64,000 nt of DNA from Promicromonospora sukumoe 327MFSha3.1 (GTDB lineage Bacteria; Actinomycetota; Actinomycetes; Actinomycetales; Cellulomonadaceae), in NCBI RefSeq assembly GCF_000385135.1, contig NZ_ARQM01000011.1:930001-994000 (forward strand). The letters run 5' to 3'. The notes under the pieces were generated by a model. The model had not been told where the DNA came from and ran no database searches. It saw nothing but the letters and a program-made list of their open reading frames with translations. The position numbers and the translations under genes were made by a program. This document shows, in pieces, positions 15,426 through 23,245 of the stretch (the stretch's first letter is position 1; every line of letters begins with the position of its first letter).

Positions 15426-16703
15426 ATGTCAACTACGTTCCTGCGCCGCGCGCGCGGTGCCGTGGTGCTCGGCATGACCCCGGTCCTCGCGCTCGCGGCC
15501 TGCGGCTCGGAGGGCGGCAGCGGCGACGCGGCCGGCGACGGCTCGATCCGCATGCTCGTGAACATCACGGACAACCTCACGCAGGCCAAGTGGGAGGAGC
15601 TCGTCAAGCCGTTCGAGGACGAGAGTGGGATCGACGTCAAGATCGAGGGCCCCAGCGGCCAGTCGGTCGCCGAGTCCTTCCCCTCGCTGCTCGCGGCGGG
15701 CACCGCCCCCGACGTCATCGAGTCGATCGTGCCCGGTCCCGACACGGCCCCCGAGGTGCTCGACCTGACCGAGTACGACTGGGCCTCCGGCACCCCGATG
15801 GCCGACCTGTACTCGACGGACGGCACGATCAACGTGGTCGGCGTCGGCATGCAGGCGCAGTCGCTCATGTACTACAACGCGGACCTCTTCGCGGAGGCCG
15901 GCATCACCGAGCCGCCGACCACCTGGGACGAGCTCGACGACGCCCTCGCCGCCCTGGCCGCGAAGGACGTGGCCACCCCCATCGCCTTCGCCTCGGACTG
16001 GGCCACCGGCGTCCAGGTCCAGGAGATCTGGCACCCGCAGCAGAACGTCACCACGCCGGGCTGGCAGCAGAGCGTGGCGGACGGCTCGTCCACCCTCGGC
16101 GACCAGTTCCAGCCGGTGTTCGAGCACGTCACCGACTGGATCGACGCGGGATACACGACCGCCGACGACGTCGCGACCGACAGCGGCACGCAGGAGGCCA
16201 ACTTCATCGCGGGCGACGTGGGCATCTACCCGATGGGCTCCTGGTTCAGCACCACGCTCGCGGCCTCCCCGCCCGACTTCGAGGTGGGCGTGTTCGCCCC
16301 GCCGGTCGACGACGCCGCTGACGCGCCCGGACCCATGGGCGCCACCCTGGCCTTCCCGTACATGGTGTGGAAGGGCACGGCCAACCCGGACGGCGCCACC
16401 GCGCTGGTCGAGTACCTGACCACGGACGAGGCCGCCATCGCCGCCCAGGCCGAGATGGACAGCTTCAGCCGCGAGGGCCTGGAGCCCAGCAGCAACGAGT
16501 ACGCGGGCATGGTGCAGGAGCTGTCCGACGCCGCGCCGTCGTACGTCGTGCCGGGCAACCAGACCGTCGGTGACTACGCGCTGCCGGTGGCCGGGTTCAA
16601 CCCCAAGTTCACCGAGCTCGTCCAGGGCCTGTGGCAGGGCCGTTCCCCGGCCGACGTCGCCGGCGACCTGACCGCCTGGTACGAGGCGGAGAAGCTCGGC
16701 TGA
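15426..16703 (+). CDS. Sugar ABC transporter substrate-binding lipoprotein (CUT1 type)
   Basis: 425 aa. The lipoprotein signal has Arg residues, a hydrophobic core and a lipobox LALAAC with Cys at about 26, followed by a Gly/Ser-rich linker. The rest is a family 1 (extracellular_1) binding protein, with the typical MYYNADLFAEAGITEPPTTWDE block near 140 and FIAGDVGIYPMGSWF near 260. It would be anchored outside the membrane and deliver sugar to the two permeases that follow. A good AGGGAG site lies upstream. Confidence 0.92.
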   Translation: MSTTFLRRARGAVVLGMTPVLALAACGSEGGSGDAAGDGSIRMLVNITDNLTQAKWEELVKPFEDESGIDVKIEGPSGQSVAESFPSLLAAGTAPDVIESIVPGPDTAPEVLDLTEYDWASGTPMADLYSTDGTINVVGVGMQAQSLMYYNADLFAEAGITEPPTTWDELDDALAALAAKDVATPIAFASDWATGVQVQEIWHPQQNVTTPGWQQSVADGSSTLGDQFQPVFEHVTDWIDAGYTTADDVATDSGTQEANFIAGDVGIYPMGSWFSTTLAASPPDFEVGVFAPPVDDAADAPGPMGATLAFPYMVWKGTANPDGATALVEYLTTDEAAIAAQAEMDSFSREGLEPSSNEYAGMVQELSDAAPSYVVPGNQTVGDYALPVAGFNPKFTELVQGLWQGRSPADVAGDLTAWYEAEKLG

Positions 16704-16704
16704 C

Positions 16705-17619
16705 ATGGCTCGCACCACGACCACCCGGCGAGGGCTCCTCAGCGGTCTCGCGAACGGGCTGATGACCCTCCCGGCCGCCGTCGTCTACACCGGGCTGACG
16801 GTGGTGCCGGTCGGGTACGCCGTCTACTACTCCTTCACGCAGTACAACGGCATCCCGAGCCAGGCGCCCACCTGGGTGGGCTGGGAGAACTACGCGCGGA
16901 TCATCGCCGACCCCATCGGCGACCTGCGCCCGGCGGCGTGGGTGACGCTCGTGATCGCCGTGGTCGGCGCCTTCCTCGTGAACGGCGCCGCCCTCGGTAT
17001 CGCGATGCTGCTGCGCCGCACGACGGCGTTCAACACCTTCGCGCGCGCCGTGATGTTCTACCCGCACGTGCTGTCCGCCCTGATCGTGGGGTTCCTCTGG
17101 CAGGCGATCCTGGGCCCGCAGGGCGCCGTGAACAACCTGCTGGAGAACGCCGGGCAGTCCACGCTGCCGTTCCTGGCGGACCCGGACTGGGCGCTGGTGA
17201 CCCTCGTCGGCGTGATCGTGTGGGCGCAGTTCGGCGTCCAGCTCGTGCTGTACCTGGCGGGCCTGCAGGCCGTCTCCCCGGAGCTCCAGGAGGCCGCGCG
17301 GCTCGACGGCGCGAACGGCCCCCAGGTGTTCCGGCACGTCACCTGGCCGGCGCTCGCGCCGACCGTGACGGTCACGATCGTCACGTCGATCCTGTCGCTG
17401 CTCAAGGTCTACGACGTGGTGCTGGGCCTGACCAACGGCGGGCCCGGCGACGCCACGCAGACCTGGGCGTACGAGATCCTCGCGGTCTCGTTCGCCAACA
17501 ACAAGGTGGGCCTCGCGTGCGCGCAGGCCGTCCTGCTGGTCGTCGTGGCCGGAATCCTGTCTTTCACGATCATCGCGCTCCGCAGGCGGGCCGAAGAAGG
17601 AGCGGAGGCCGTCGGATGA
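16705..17619 (+). CDS. Sugar ABC transporter permease, MalF-like
   Basis: 304 aa with about six membrane helices. The EAA loop reads QEAARLDGANGPQVFRHVTWPALAPT at about 195-220, the contact site for the ATPase. It starts two bases after the binding-protein stop and overlaps the next permease (ATGA). No ATPase gene follows; actinobacterial CUT1 systems often share one multifunctional ATPase (MsiK) encoded elsewhere. Confidence 0.92.
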   Translation: MARTTTTRRGLLSGLANGLMTLPAAVVYTGLTVVPVGYAVYYSFTQYNGIPSQAPTWVGWENYARIIADPIGDLRPAAWVTLVIAVVGAFLVNGAALGIAMLLRRTTAFNTFARAVMFYPHVLSALIVGFLWQAILGPQGAVNNLLENAGQSTLPFLADPDWALVTLVGVIVWAQFGVQLVLYLAGLQAVSPELQEAARLDGANGPQVFRHVTWPALAPTVTVTIVTSILSLLKVYDVVLGLTNGGPGDATQTWAYEILAVSFANNKVGLACAQAVLLVVVAGILSFTIIALRRRAEEGAEAVG

Positions 17620-18458
17620 CGCGCACCACACCGATCCGCACGGCGTTCCGCGTCGGCCTCGTCGCCGTGCTCTCGATCGCCATGCTCGTGCCGATGTACA
17701 TCATGGTGGTCAACGCCTTCAAGCCGCAGCAGGAGATCCTGCTGTCCCCGCTCGGGTTCGACCTGGCCACCCTGACCACCGACCACATCGCGGCCGCGTG
17801 GCAGAACACGAGCTTCCCGGTGGTCGAGGGCTATGCCGTCACGCTGTTCCTGGTGCTGGCCTGCAACGTGGTGGCGATCGGGGCGTCCGTCCCGGCCGCG
17901 TACACGATCGCCCGCACGCCCACGCCGCTGTTCCGGTTCCTGCTGTTCTTCTTCGTCGCGGGCATGTTCGTGCCGGCGCAGATCATCCTGGTCCCGGCCA
18001 TCTTCGTGCTCAAGGCCCTCGGGCTGATGGGCACGCTGCCGGGCCTGGTGCTGTTCATGTCGTCCACGATGATCCCGTTCACGCTGTTCATCTTCAGCGG
18101 GTACATCCGGATGCTGCCCCGCTCGCTCGACGAGGCCGCCTCGATCGACGGCGCGGGCCGCCAGCGCATCCTGTGGACCATCGTGTTCCCGCTCATGCGG
18201 CCCATCGTGGCCACCGCGTTCATCCTCAACGCGCTGAGCGCCTGGAACGACTTCGTGAGCCCGCAGCTCATCCTCGGGCCCGGCTCGCAGTTCCGGACCA
18301 TCACCACCGGTGTGTACGCCGCGGTGTCCACCTACACGACCAACTACGAGATCGTCTTCCCCACCCTGCTGCTCGCCGTGGTGCCCATCCTGCTGATCTT
18401 CGTGCTCATGCAGCGGCACATCATGGGCGGCCTCTCGGCCGGCGCCGTCAAGGGCTGA
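17616..18458 (+). CDS. Sugar ABC transporter permease, MalG-like
   Basis: 280 aa with about six membrane helices (the first is VGLVAVLSIAMLVPMYIMVV). The EAA loop reads DEAASIDGAGRQRILWTIVFPLMRP near residues 175-199. The C-terminus ends QRHIMGGLSAGAVKG, the usual tail of MalG-type permeases. It overlaps the upstream permease by four bases, so the two form the membrane channel together. Confidence 0.93.
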   Translation: MTRTTPIRTAFRVGLVAVLSIAMLVPMYIMVVNAFKPQQEILLSPLGFDLATLTTDHIAAAWQNTSFPVVEGYAVTLFLVLACNVVAIGASVPAAYTIARTPTPLFRFLLFFFVAGMFVPAQIILVPAIFVLKALGLMGTLPGLVLFMSSTMIPFTLFIFSGYIRMLPRSLDEAASIDGAGRQRILWTIVFPLMRPIVATAFILNALSAWNDFVSPQLILGPGSQFRTITTGVYAAVSTYTTNYEIVFPTLLLAVVPILLIFVLMQRHIMGGLSAGAVKG

Positions 18459-18515
18459 GCGTCCCGCCCCCGCACACCCGAGCACCCGCGCACCACCCGT
18501 ACCAAGGAGACCCGA

Positions 18516-19220
18516 ATGACCGTCGACTTCACCGACTCCAAGCAGGTCGCCCAGGCGATCCAGTACACGAACGTCAACCCGGACCTCACCCGGGCCGACC
18601 TCGTCAAGCACGTCGAGACCTGCGCCGAGTACGGCTTCGACGCCGCGATGATCGCGCCCTACTGGGTCTCGCTCGCCAAGGACGTGCTGGCCGGCACGGG
18701 CGTGCGCGTGGCCTCCACGCTCAACTTCCCGATGGCCAACGACACCCTGAAGATGCGCCTGGCCGCCCTGCGCTCCCTGGTCGCCGAGGGCGTCGACGAG
18801 TTCGACTTCCCGCCGCACCCCGGGCTGCTGATCGGCGGCGACGAGGACCTGTACGCCCAGGACATCACGGAGATCGTGGCCGTGGCCCACGCCGAGGGCG
18901 TCAAGGTCAAGGCGATGCTGGAGTTCGGCTTCCTGGAGACCGACGAGCTCAAGGTGAAGGCCACCCGGATCGCGTACGAGGCGGGCGTGGACTGGGTCAA
19001 GCAGTCGTCGGGCTGGGGCAAGGGCGGCCTGGTGGCCACCGAGCACGACGTGCGCCTGCTCGCCGAGAACATCGAGCCGCCGTGCCGGGTCAAGGTGTCC
19101 GGCAAGGTCAACACGCTGGAGAAGATGCGGTCGCTGTTCGAGGCCGGCGCCGAGCTGGTCGGCACCAGCTCGGGCCCGGCGATCGTCGACGGCCTCGTGG
19201 GGGACCCGGATGCCTACTGA
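18516..19220 (+). CDS. DeoC-family (deoxyribose-phosphate aldolase-like) aldolase
   Basis: 234 aa TIM barrel. The catalytic residues of DeoC can be placed: Asp in VDEFDFPPHP (about 92-101), the Schiff-base Lys in DWVKQSSGW (about 165), and the second Lys in RVKVSGKVNT (about 193). The phosphate-loop SGG of classic DeoC is SGK here. It overlaps the kinase gene that follows by 11 bases. Known DeoC enzymes split 2-deoxyribose-5-phosphate into acetaldehyde and glyceraldehyde-3-phosphate. With the adjacent kinase it could form a phosphorylative branch for a deoxy sugar; the true substrate is unknown. An AAGGAG site precedes the ATG. Confidence 0.85.
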   Translation: MTVDFTDSKQVAQAIQYTNVNPDLTRADLVKHVETCAEYGFDAAMIAPYWVSLAKDVLAGTGVRVASTLNFPMANDTLKMRLAALRSLVAEGVDEFDFPPHPGLLIGGDEDLYAQDITEIVAVAHAEGVKVKAMLEFGFLETDELKVKATRIAYEAGVDWVKQSSGWGKGGLVATEHDVRLLAENIEPPCRVKVSGKVNTLEKMRSLFEAGAELVGTSSGPAIVDGLVGDPDAY

Positions 19221-20160
19221 GGCCCGCGTCGCCGTCGTCGGCAGCTACGCCAAGGCGCTGGTGATGACGGCGGACCGCATCCCGGCGCCCGGCGAGACCC
19301 TGATGGGCCGCGACTTCCGCGGGACGTTCGGCGGCAAGGGCTCCGACATGGCGGTCCAGGCCGCCCGGCTGGGCGCCGCGGTGTCCTACCTCGGCGTCGT
19401 CGGCGACGACGTCTACGGGGTCGAGTTCCGCGAGCTCCTCGCGCAGGAGGGCGTCGACCCGGTCGGGCTGCGCGTCGCGCCGGGGGAGTCGACCGGCGTC
19501 GGCTTCATCGTCAAGGACACGGCGGGCCGCAACGTCATCGTCGTCGACCCGGGGGCGAACGACAGCTTCTCCCCGGCCGACGTCGACGCGGCCGCCGGGG
19601 CGCTGGGCGGCGCCCACGTCGCGCTCGCCCAGCTCGAGATCCCGCCGGCCACCGCCCTGCACGCGCTCGCCGTGGCGCGCGCGGCCGGGGTCACCACGAT
19701 CCTGAACCCCGCACCCGCGGTCGACCTGCGCGGGACCGACCTGACCTGCGTGGACGTGCTGACGCCGAACGAGCACGAGGCCAAGGCGACCCTCGGTCTC
19801 GCGCCCGACGACGCCACGCCGCCCGCCGAGCTGGGCCGGCGCCTGCTGGCCCTCGGCCCGCGCGCCGTGGTGGTCACGCTCGGTGAGGCCGGCGCGCTGG
19901 TCGTCACCGCCGACGGCACCGTCGAGGTGCCGCCGGTGCGCGTCGACGTCGTCGACTCGAACGGCGCGGGCGACAGCTTCAACGCAGCCCTGGCCGTGGC
20001 CCTCGGCGAGGGCCGCGACCTGCCCGCCGCCGCGGGCTTCGCCGGTACGGTCGCCGCACTGTGCTGCGAGCACTGGGAGACCGTCCCGTCCTACCGGGAC
20101 CGGGCCACGGTCGAGGCATTCCTGACCACTACCGAGACGACCACGGAGGCGCGACGATGA
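19210..20160 (+). CDS. PfkB/ribokinase-family sugar kinase
   Basis: 316 aa. The N-terminal PfkB signature GTFGGKGSDMAVQAARLGA spans about 39-57. The C-terminal catalytic signature VDSNGAGDSFNAALAVALGEG lies near 250-270 (GAGD anion hole and the Asp base). TPNEHEA near 183 is typical of ribokinases. It would phosphorylate a sugar with ATP in the cytoplasm. Tight coupling to the DeoC-like gene upstream and the RbsD/FucU gene downstream (ATGA) argues that the three act on the same sugar, perhaps a deoxypentose or fucose-like hexose. Confidence 0.88.
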   Translation: MPTEARVAVVGSYAKALVMTADRIPAPGETLMGRDFRGTFGGKGSDMAVQAARLGAAVSYLGVVGDDVYGVEFRELLAQEGVDPVGLRVAPGESTGVGFIVKDTAGRNVIVVDPGANDSFSPADVDAAAGALGGAHVALAQLEIPPATALHALAVARAAGVTTILNPAPAVDLRGTDLTCVDVLTPNEHEAKATLGLAPDDATPPAELGRRLLALGPRAVVVTLGEAGALVVTADGTVEVPPVRVDVVDSNGAGDSFNAALAVALGEGRDLPAAAGFAGTVAALCCEHWETVPSYRDRATVEAFLTTTETTTEARR

Positions 20161-20654
20161 GAGCTGGACGGATCCTGCACCCGGAGCTGGCCCGGGGCCT
20201 GGCCACGCTGGGGCACACCGACGTGGTGCTGGTCACCGACGCGGGCTTCCCCATCCCCGCCGGGGCCAACCGGGTCGACCTCGCGCTGACCCGCGGGCAG
20301 CTCGACGTGCAGTCGGTGCTGCGGGCGCTGCTGGACTCGACGTTCTTCGAGGAGGCGCACTTCGCCACCGAGCTCAAGACGCACCACCCACGCCTGTACG
20401 GCGAGGTGCAGGACATCTTCACCGGCTCCGGGGCCACGTTCCACGGCACCACGCACGAGGCGCTCATCGAGCAGTGGGCCCCGCGCGCCAAGGTCGTGGT
20501 GCGCTCGGGCTCGTTCGAGCCCTGGGCCAACTTCGCGCTCGTCGCCTCGACGGCCCCGTTCGAGTGGTTCGACGACGACGAGGTGACGATCCTGCCCGCG
20601 TACGTCGAGCGGCGCCGCCTCATCTCCGAGGCCGTCCGCCCCGACCTGGGCTGA
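20157..20654 (+). CDS. RbsD/FucU-family sugar mutarotase
   Basis: 165 aa. The catalytic His and Asp of the family appear in LGHTDVVLVTDAGFPIPAG (about 17-35). The C-terminus carries the conserved RSGSFEPWANFALVAS segment (about 120-135) of the FucU branch, including Tyr/Trp contacts. RbsD interconverts pyran and furan forms of ribose, whereas FucU interconverts alpha- and beta-L-fucose. Here the neighbours (lactonase, aldo/keto reductase) favour a FucU-like role of supplying the right anomer. Decameric cytoplasmic enzyme by family knowledge. Confidence 0.87.
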   Translation: MRAGRILHPELARGLATLGHTDVVLVTDAGFPIPAGANRVDLALTRGQLDVQSVLRALLDSTFFEEAHFATELKTHHPRLYGEVQDIFTGSGATFHGTTHEALIEQWAPRAKVVVRSGSFEPWANFALVASTAPFEWFDDDEVTILPAYVERRRLISEAVRPDLG

Positions 20655-20657
20655 GCC

Positions 20658-21566
20658 ATGACGCAGAGGATCGACGCGCACCACCACCTGTGGGTGCGCT
20701 CGCGGACGCCGCAGGACTGGATCGACCCGGTGGGCATGGCGGCCATCGACGCCGACTTCACGCCGGACGACCTGGCCGCGGCGCTGGCCGGCCAGGGCGT
20801 GACGGGCACCGTCGTGGTCCAGTCGGTGCAGGTCGAGGCCGAGACCGTCGACCTGCTGGCCCTCGCGGCCCGCACCCCGGTGGTGCAGGGCGTCGTGGGC
20901 TGGGTGGACCTGACGGCCCCCGACGTCGCCGGAGCCCTGGCCCGGCTGCGGTCCGGGCCGGGCGGCGCGCACCTGGTGGGCGTCCGGTCGATGGTCCAGG
21001 CGGAGCACGACCCCGCCTACCTGGACGGCGCCGACCTGCGCCGGGGCATGCGGGCGGTGGCCGCCGCCGGTCTGGCGCTCGACCTGGTGACCCGGCACGA
21101 CCAGCTCCCCGCCGTCGCGCGGCTGGTCCGCGAGCTGCCCGAGGTGCCGTTCGTGCTGGACCACCTGGGCAAGCCGCCGCTCGCCGGCGACGACCCCACC
21201 ACCGGCGGCGACCTCGCCGGCTGGGCCGCGGCGATCGACGCCGTCGCGGCCTCGCCGAACGTGACGGCCAAGCTGTCCGGCCTGGTTACCGAGGCGTCCT
21301 GGACCGGGTGGTCCGCGGAGGGCCTGCGGCCCGCCGTCGAGCACGCGCTCGCCGCCTTCGGTCCGGACCGGCTCATGTTCGGCTCCGACTGGCCGGTCAG
21401 CCTGCTGGCCGCCCGCTACGACACGTGGGTCGAGTCGCTGTCCGGCCTCCTGGCCGGCCTGGCGCCGGCCGAGCAGGAGGCGATCTGGCACGGCACGGCG
21501 CGGCGCGCGTACGGCCTGCCCGCCTCCGCCACCGAAGAACCCCGGCAAGAAGAGGAGCAAGGATGA
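20658..21566 (+). CDS. Amidohydrolase-fold lactonase, probable L-fuconolactonase
   Basis: 302 aa. The metal site HHHLW is at the N-terminus (IDAHHHLWVRS, about 5-14); VLDHLGKPPL (about 168) and MFGSDWPVSLL (about 237) carry the further catalytic His and Asp. These motifs mark the COG3618 lactonases, which include L-fuconolactonase and L-rhamnonolactonase. It would open the lactone formed by the aldo/keto reductase. The gene starts three bases after the mutarotase stop and overlaps the next ATG. Confidence 0.88.
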   Translation: MTQRIDAHHHLWVRSRTPQDWIDPVGMAAIDADFTPDDLAAALAGQGVTGTVVVQSVQVEAETVDLLALAARTPVVQGVVGWVDLTAPDVAGALARLRSGPGGAHLVGVRSMVQAEHDPAYLDGADLRRGMRAVAAAGLALDLVTRHDQLPAVARLVRELPEVPFVLDHLGKPPLAGDDPTTGGDLAGWAAAIDAVAASPNVTAKLSGLVTEASWTGWSAEGLRPAVEHALAAFGPDRLMFGSDWPVSLLAARYDTWVESLSGLLAGLAPAEQEAIWHGTARRAYGLPASATEEPRQEEEQG

Positions 21567-22432
21567 AGTTCGCCCGGATCGGAACCCCCGGCCAGGAGCG
21601 TCCCGTGGTGCACGACGGCGACGGCTGGCGGGACCTGAGCCCGCTCACGGCGGACCTCGACGGCGCCTTCCTCGCCGCCGACGGCGTGGCGCGCACCCGC
21701 GCTGCCCTGGCGGCCGGGACGCTGGCCGAGGTCGACGTGGACGGCGTGCGGTTCGGCGCCCCCGTGGCCCGGCCGTCCGCCGTCGTCTGCGTGGGCATGA
21801 ACTACGCGGCGCACGCCGCGGAGTCCGGCTCCGCCCCGCCGGAGCGCCCGGTGATCTTCCTCAAGACGCCGAACACCGTGGCCGGGCCGGACGACGCCGT
21901 CACCATCCCGCGGGGCAGCCGCAAGACGGACTGGGAGGTGGAGCTCGCGGTGGTGATCGGCCGCCGCGCGAGCTACCTCGACTCGCCCGAGCAGGCGCGC
22001 GACGTGATCGCCGGGTACACCGTGGCCAACGACCTGTCCGAGCGCGCGTGGCAGATCGAGGAGTCCGGCGGCCAGTGGTCCAAGGGCAAGAACGCCCCCG
22101 GCTTCACGCCGCTCGGCCCGTGGCTGGTCACGCCCGACGAGGTGGACGGCGCCGGCACCGGGCTGCGGCTGCGCTCCTTCGTCAACGGCGAGCCGCGCCA
22201 GGACTCGTCCACGGCCGACCTGATCTTCGGCGTCGACGTGCTGGTGCACACCCTCAGCCAGTACCTGGCCCTGGAGCCCGGCGACGTGCTGCTGACCGGC
22301 ACGCCCGAGGGCGTCGCGCTGTCGGGCCGGTTCCCGTACCTGAGCCCGGGCGACGTCGTGTCGCTCGAGATCGAGGGCCTGGGCCGCCAGCGCCAGGAGT
22401 ACGTCGCGTGGGAGCCGGAGGTGCGCGCATGA
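21563..22432 (+). CDS. Fumarylacetoacetate hydrolase-family enzyme, probable 2,4-diketo-3-deoxy-L-fuconate hydrolase
   Basis: 289 aa. A short N-terminal domain is followed by the FAH fold: VGMNYAAHAAESG (about 72-84), TDWEVELAVVIG (metal-ligand Glu pair, about 115), VANDLSERAWQ (metal Asp, about 155) and KGKNAPGFTPLGPWLVT (about 175-191). These match Ureidoglycolate lyase/FAH enzymes that cleave 2,4-diketo sugar acids. In the non-phosphorylating L-fucose pathway the products are pyruvate and L-lactate. It is coupled to both neighbours by ATGA overlaps. Confidence 0.88.
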   Translation: MKFARIGTPGQERPVVHDGDGWRDLSPLTADLDGAFLAADGVARTRAALAAGTLAEVDVDGVRFGAPVARPSAVVCVGMNYAAHAAESGSAPPERPVIFLKTPNTVAGPDDAVTIPRGSRKTDWEVELAVVIGRRASYLDSPEQARDVIAGYTVANDLSERAWQIEESGGQWSKGKNAPGFTPLGPWLVTPDEVDGAGTGLRLRSFVNGEPRQDSSTADLIFGVDVLVHTLSQYLALEPGDVLLTGTPEGVALSGRFPYLSPGDVVSLEIEGLGRQRQEYVAWEPEVRA

Positions 22433-23175
22433 CCGCCTTCGACGGCCTCGTCGCCGTGGTCACGGGCGGGTCCTCCGGCATCGGCGCCGCGATCGTGCGC
22501 CGGCTGCGCGCGGGCGGGGCCCGGGTCGCGGTGTTCGACGTCGACCCCGAAGCGGCCGACGCCGACCTCGCCCTGCCGGTCGACGTGACCGACGCCGCCT
22601 CCGTCGAGGCCGCGACGGCCGCCGTCGAGAAGGAGTTCGGCCGGCTCGACGTGCTGGTCAACAACGCGGGCATCGGCGCGCAGGGCACCGTGGCCGACAA
22701 CCCCGACGAGGAGTGGCTGCGGGTGCTCGACCTGAACGTGGTGGGCATCGCGCGCACCACCCGGGCCGCGCTGCCGCTGCTGCGGCGCTCGCCGTCCGCC
22801 GCGATCGTCAACACGTGCTCGATCGCCGCGACGGCCGGGCTGCCCCAGCGCGCGCTGTACAGCGCCAGCAAGGGCGCCGTGCTGGCGCTGACCCAGGCCA
22901 TGGCCGCGGACCACGTGCGCGAGGGCATCCGGGTCAACGCCGTGAACCCCGGCACCGTGGACACCCCCTGGGTGGGGCGCCTCCTGGCGCGCGCCGACGA
23001 CCCCGCGGCCGAGCGCGCGGCCCTGGAGGCGCGGCAGCCGCACGGCCGCCTCGTCTCCGCGGACGAGGTCGCCGAGGCGGTCGCGTACCTGGCGAGCCCG
23101 CAGGCGGCGTCGACCACGGGCACGACGATCGCGGTGGACGGCGGGATGCACTCGCTGCGGGTCCGGCCCGCGTGA
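22429..23175 (+). CDS. Short-chain dehydrogenase, probable 2-keto-3-deoxy-L-fuconate dehydrogenase
   Basis: 248 aa classical SDR. The cofactor loop is TGGSSGIG (about 12-19). An acidic residue after strand 2 (VAVFDVDPE) predicts NAD preference. NNAG, the catalytic Ser in NTCSIAATAG and the YSASK motif (about 145-149) are all present. The C-terminus STTGTTIAVDGGMHS is typical. In the fucose pathway an SDR oxidises the C4 hydroxyl of 2-keto-3-deoxy-L-fuconate before FAH-type cleavage, and its coupling to the FAH gene (ATGA) supports that step. It is the last gene of the transport/catabolic operon. Confidence 0.9.
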   Translation: MTAFDGLVAVVTGGSSGIGAAIVRRLRAGGARVAVFDVDPEAADADLALPVDVTDAASVEAATAAVEKEFGRLDVLVNNAGIGAQGTVADNPDEEWLRVLDLNVVGIARTTRAALPLLRRSPSAAIVNTCSIAATAGLPQRALYSASKGAVLALTQAMAADHVREGIRVNAVNPGTVDTPWVGRLLARADDPAAERAALEARQPHGRLVSADEVAEAVAYLASPQAASTTGTTIAVDGGMHSLRVRPA

Positions 23176-23200
23176 CGTCTCGCGTGACGTCTCGGCGGCC

Positions 23201-23225
23201 GGTCCCCGGCGCTGCGCCGGGGACC
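23201..23225 (+). terminator. GC-rich hairpin after the sugar operon
   Basis: GGTCCCCGGCG-CTG-CGCCGGGGACC is a perfect 11-base stem with a three-base loop, 26 bases past the SDR stop. It is preceded by two copies of CGTGACGTCTCG (23171-23194). There is no T-run, so termination is likely but not certain. Confidence 0.55.
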
Positions 23226-23233
23226 ACGCGGGT

Positions 23234-23239
23234 TAGCGT
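23234..23239 (+). promoter_or_regulatory. -10 hexamer of a probable leaderless promoter
   Basis: TAGCGT ends six bases before the ATG at 23246. Confidence 0.4.
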
Positions 23240-23245
23240 GGCCGG

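Noticed and set aside
15045-15868. Minus-strand frames across the 15.3 kb operon boundary
   Set aside because: They cross the stop of one strong gene and the lipoprotein signal of the next, and have no recognisable domain.
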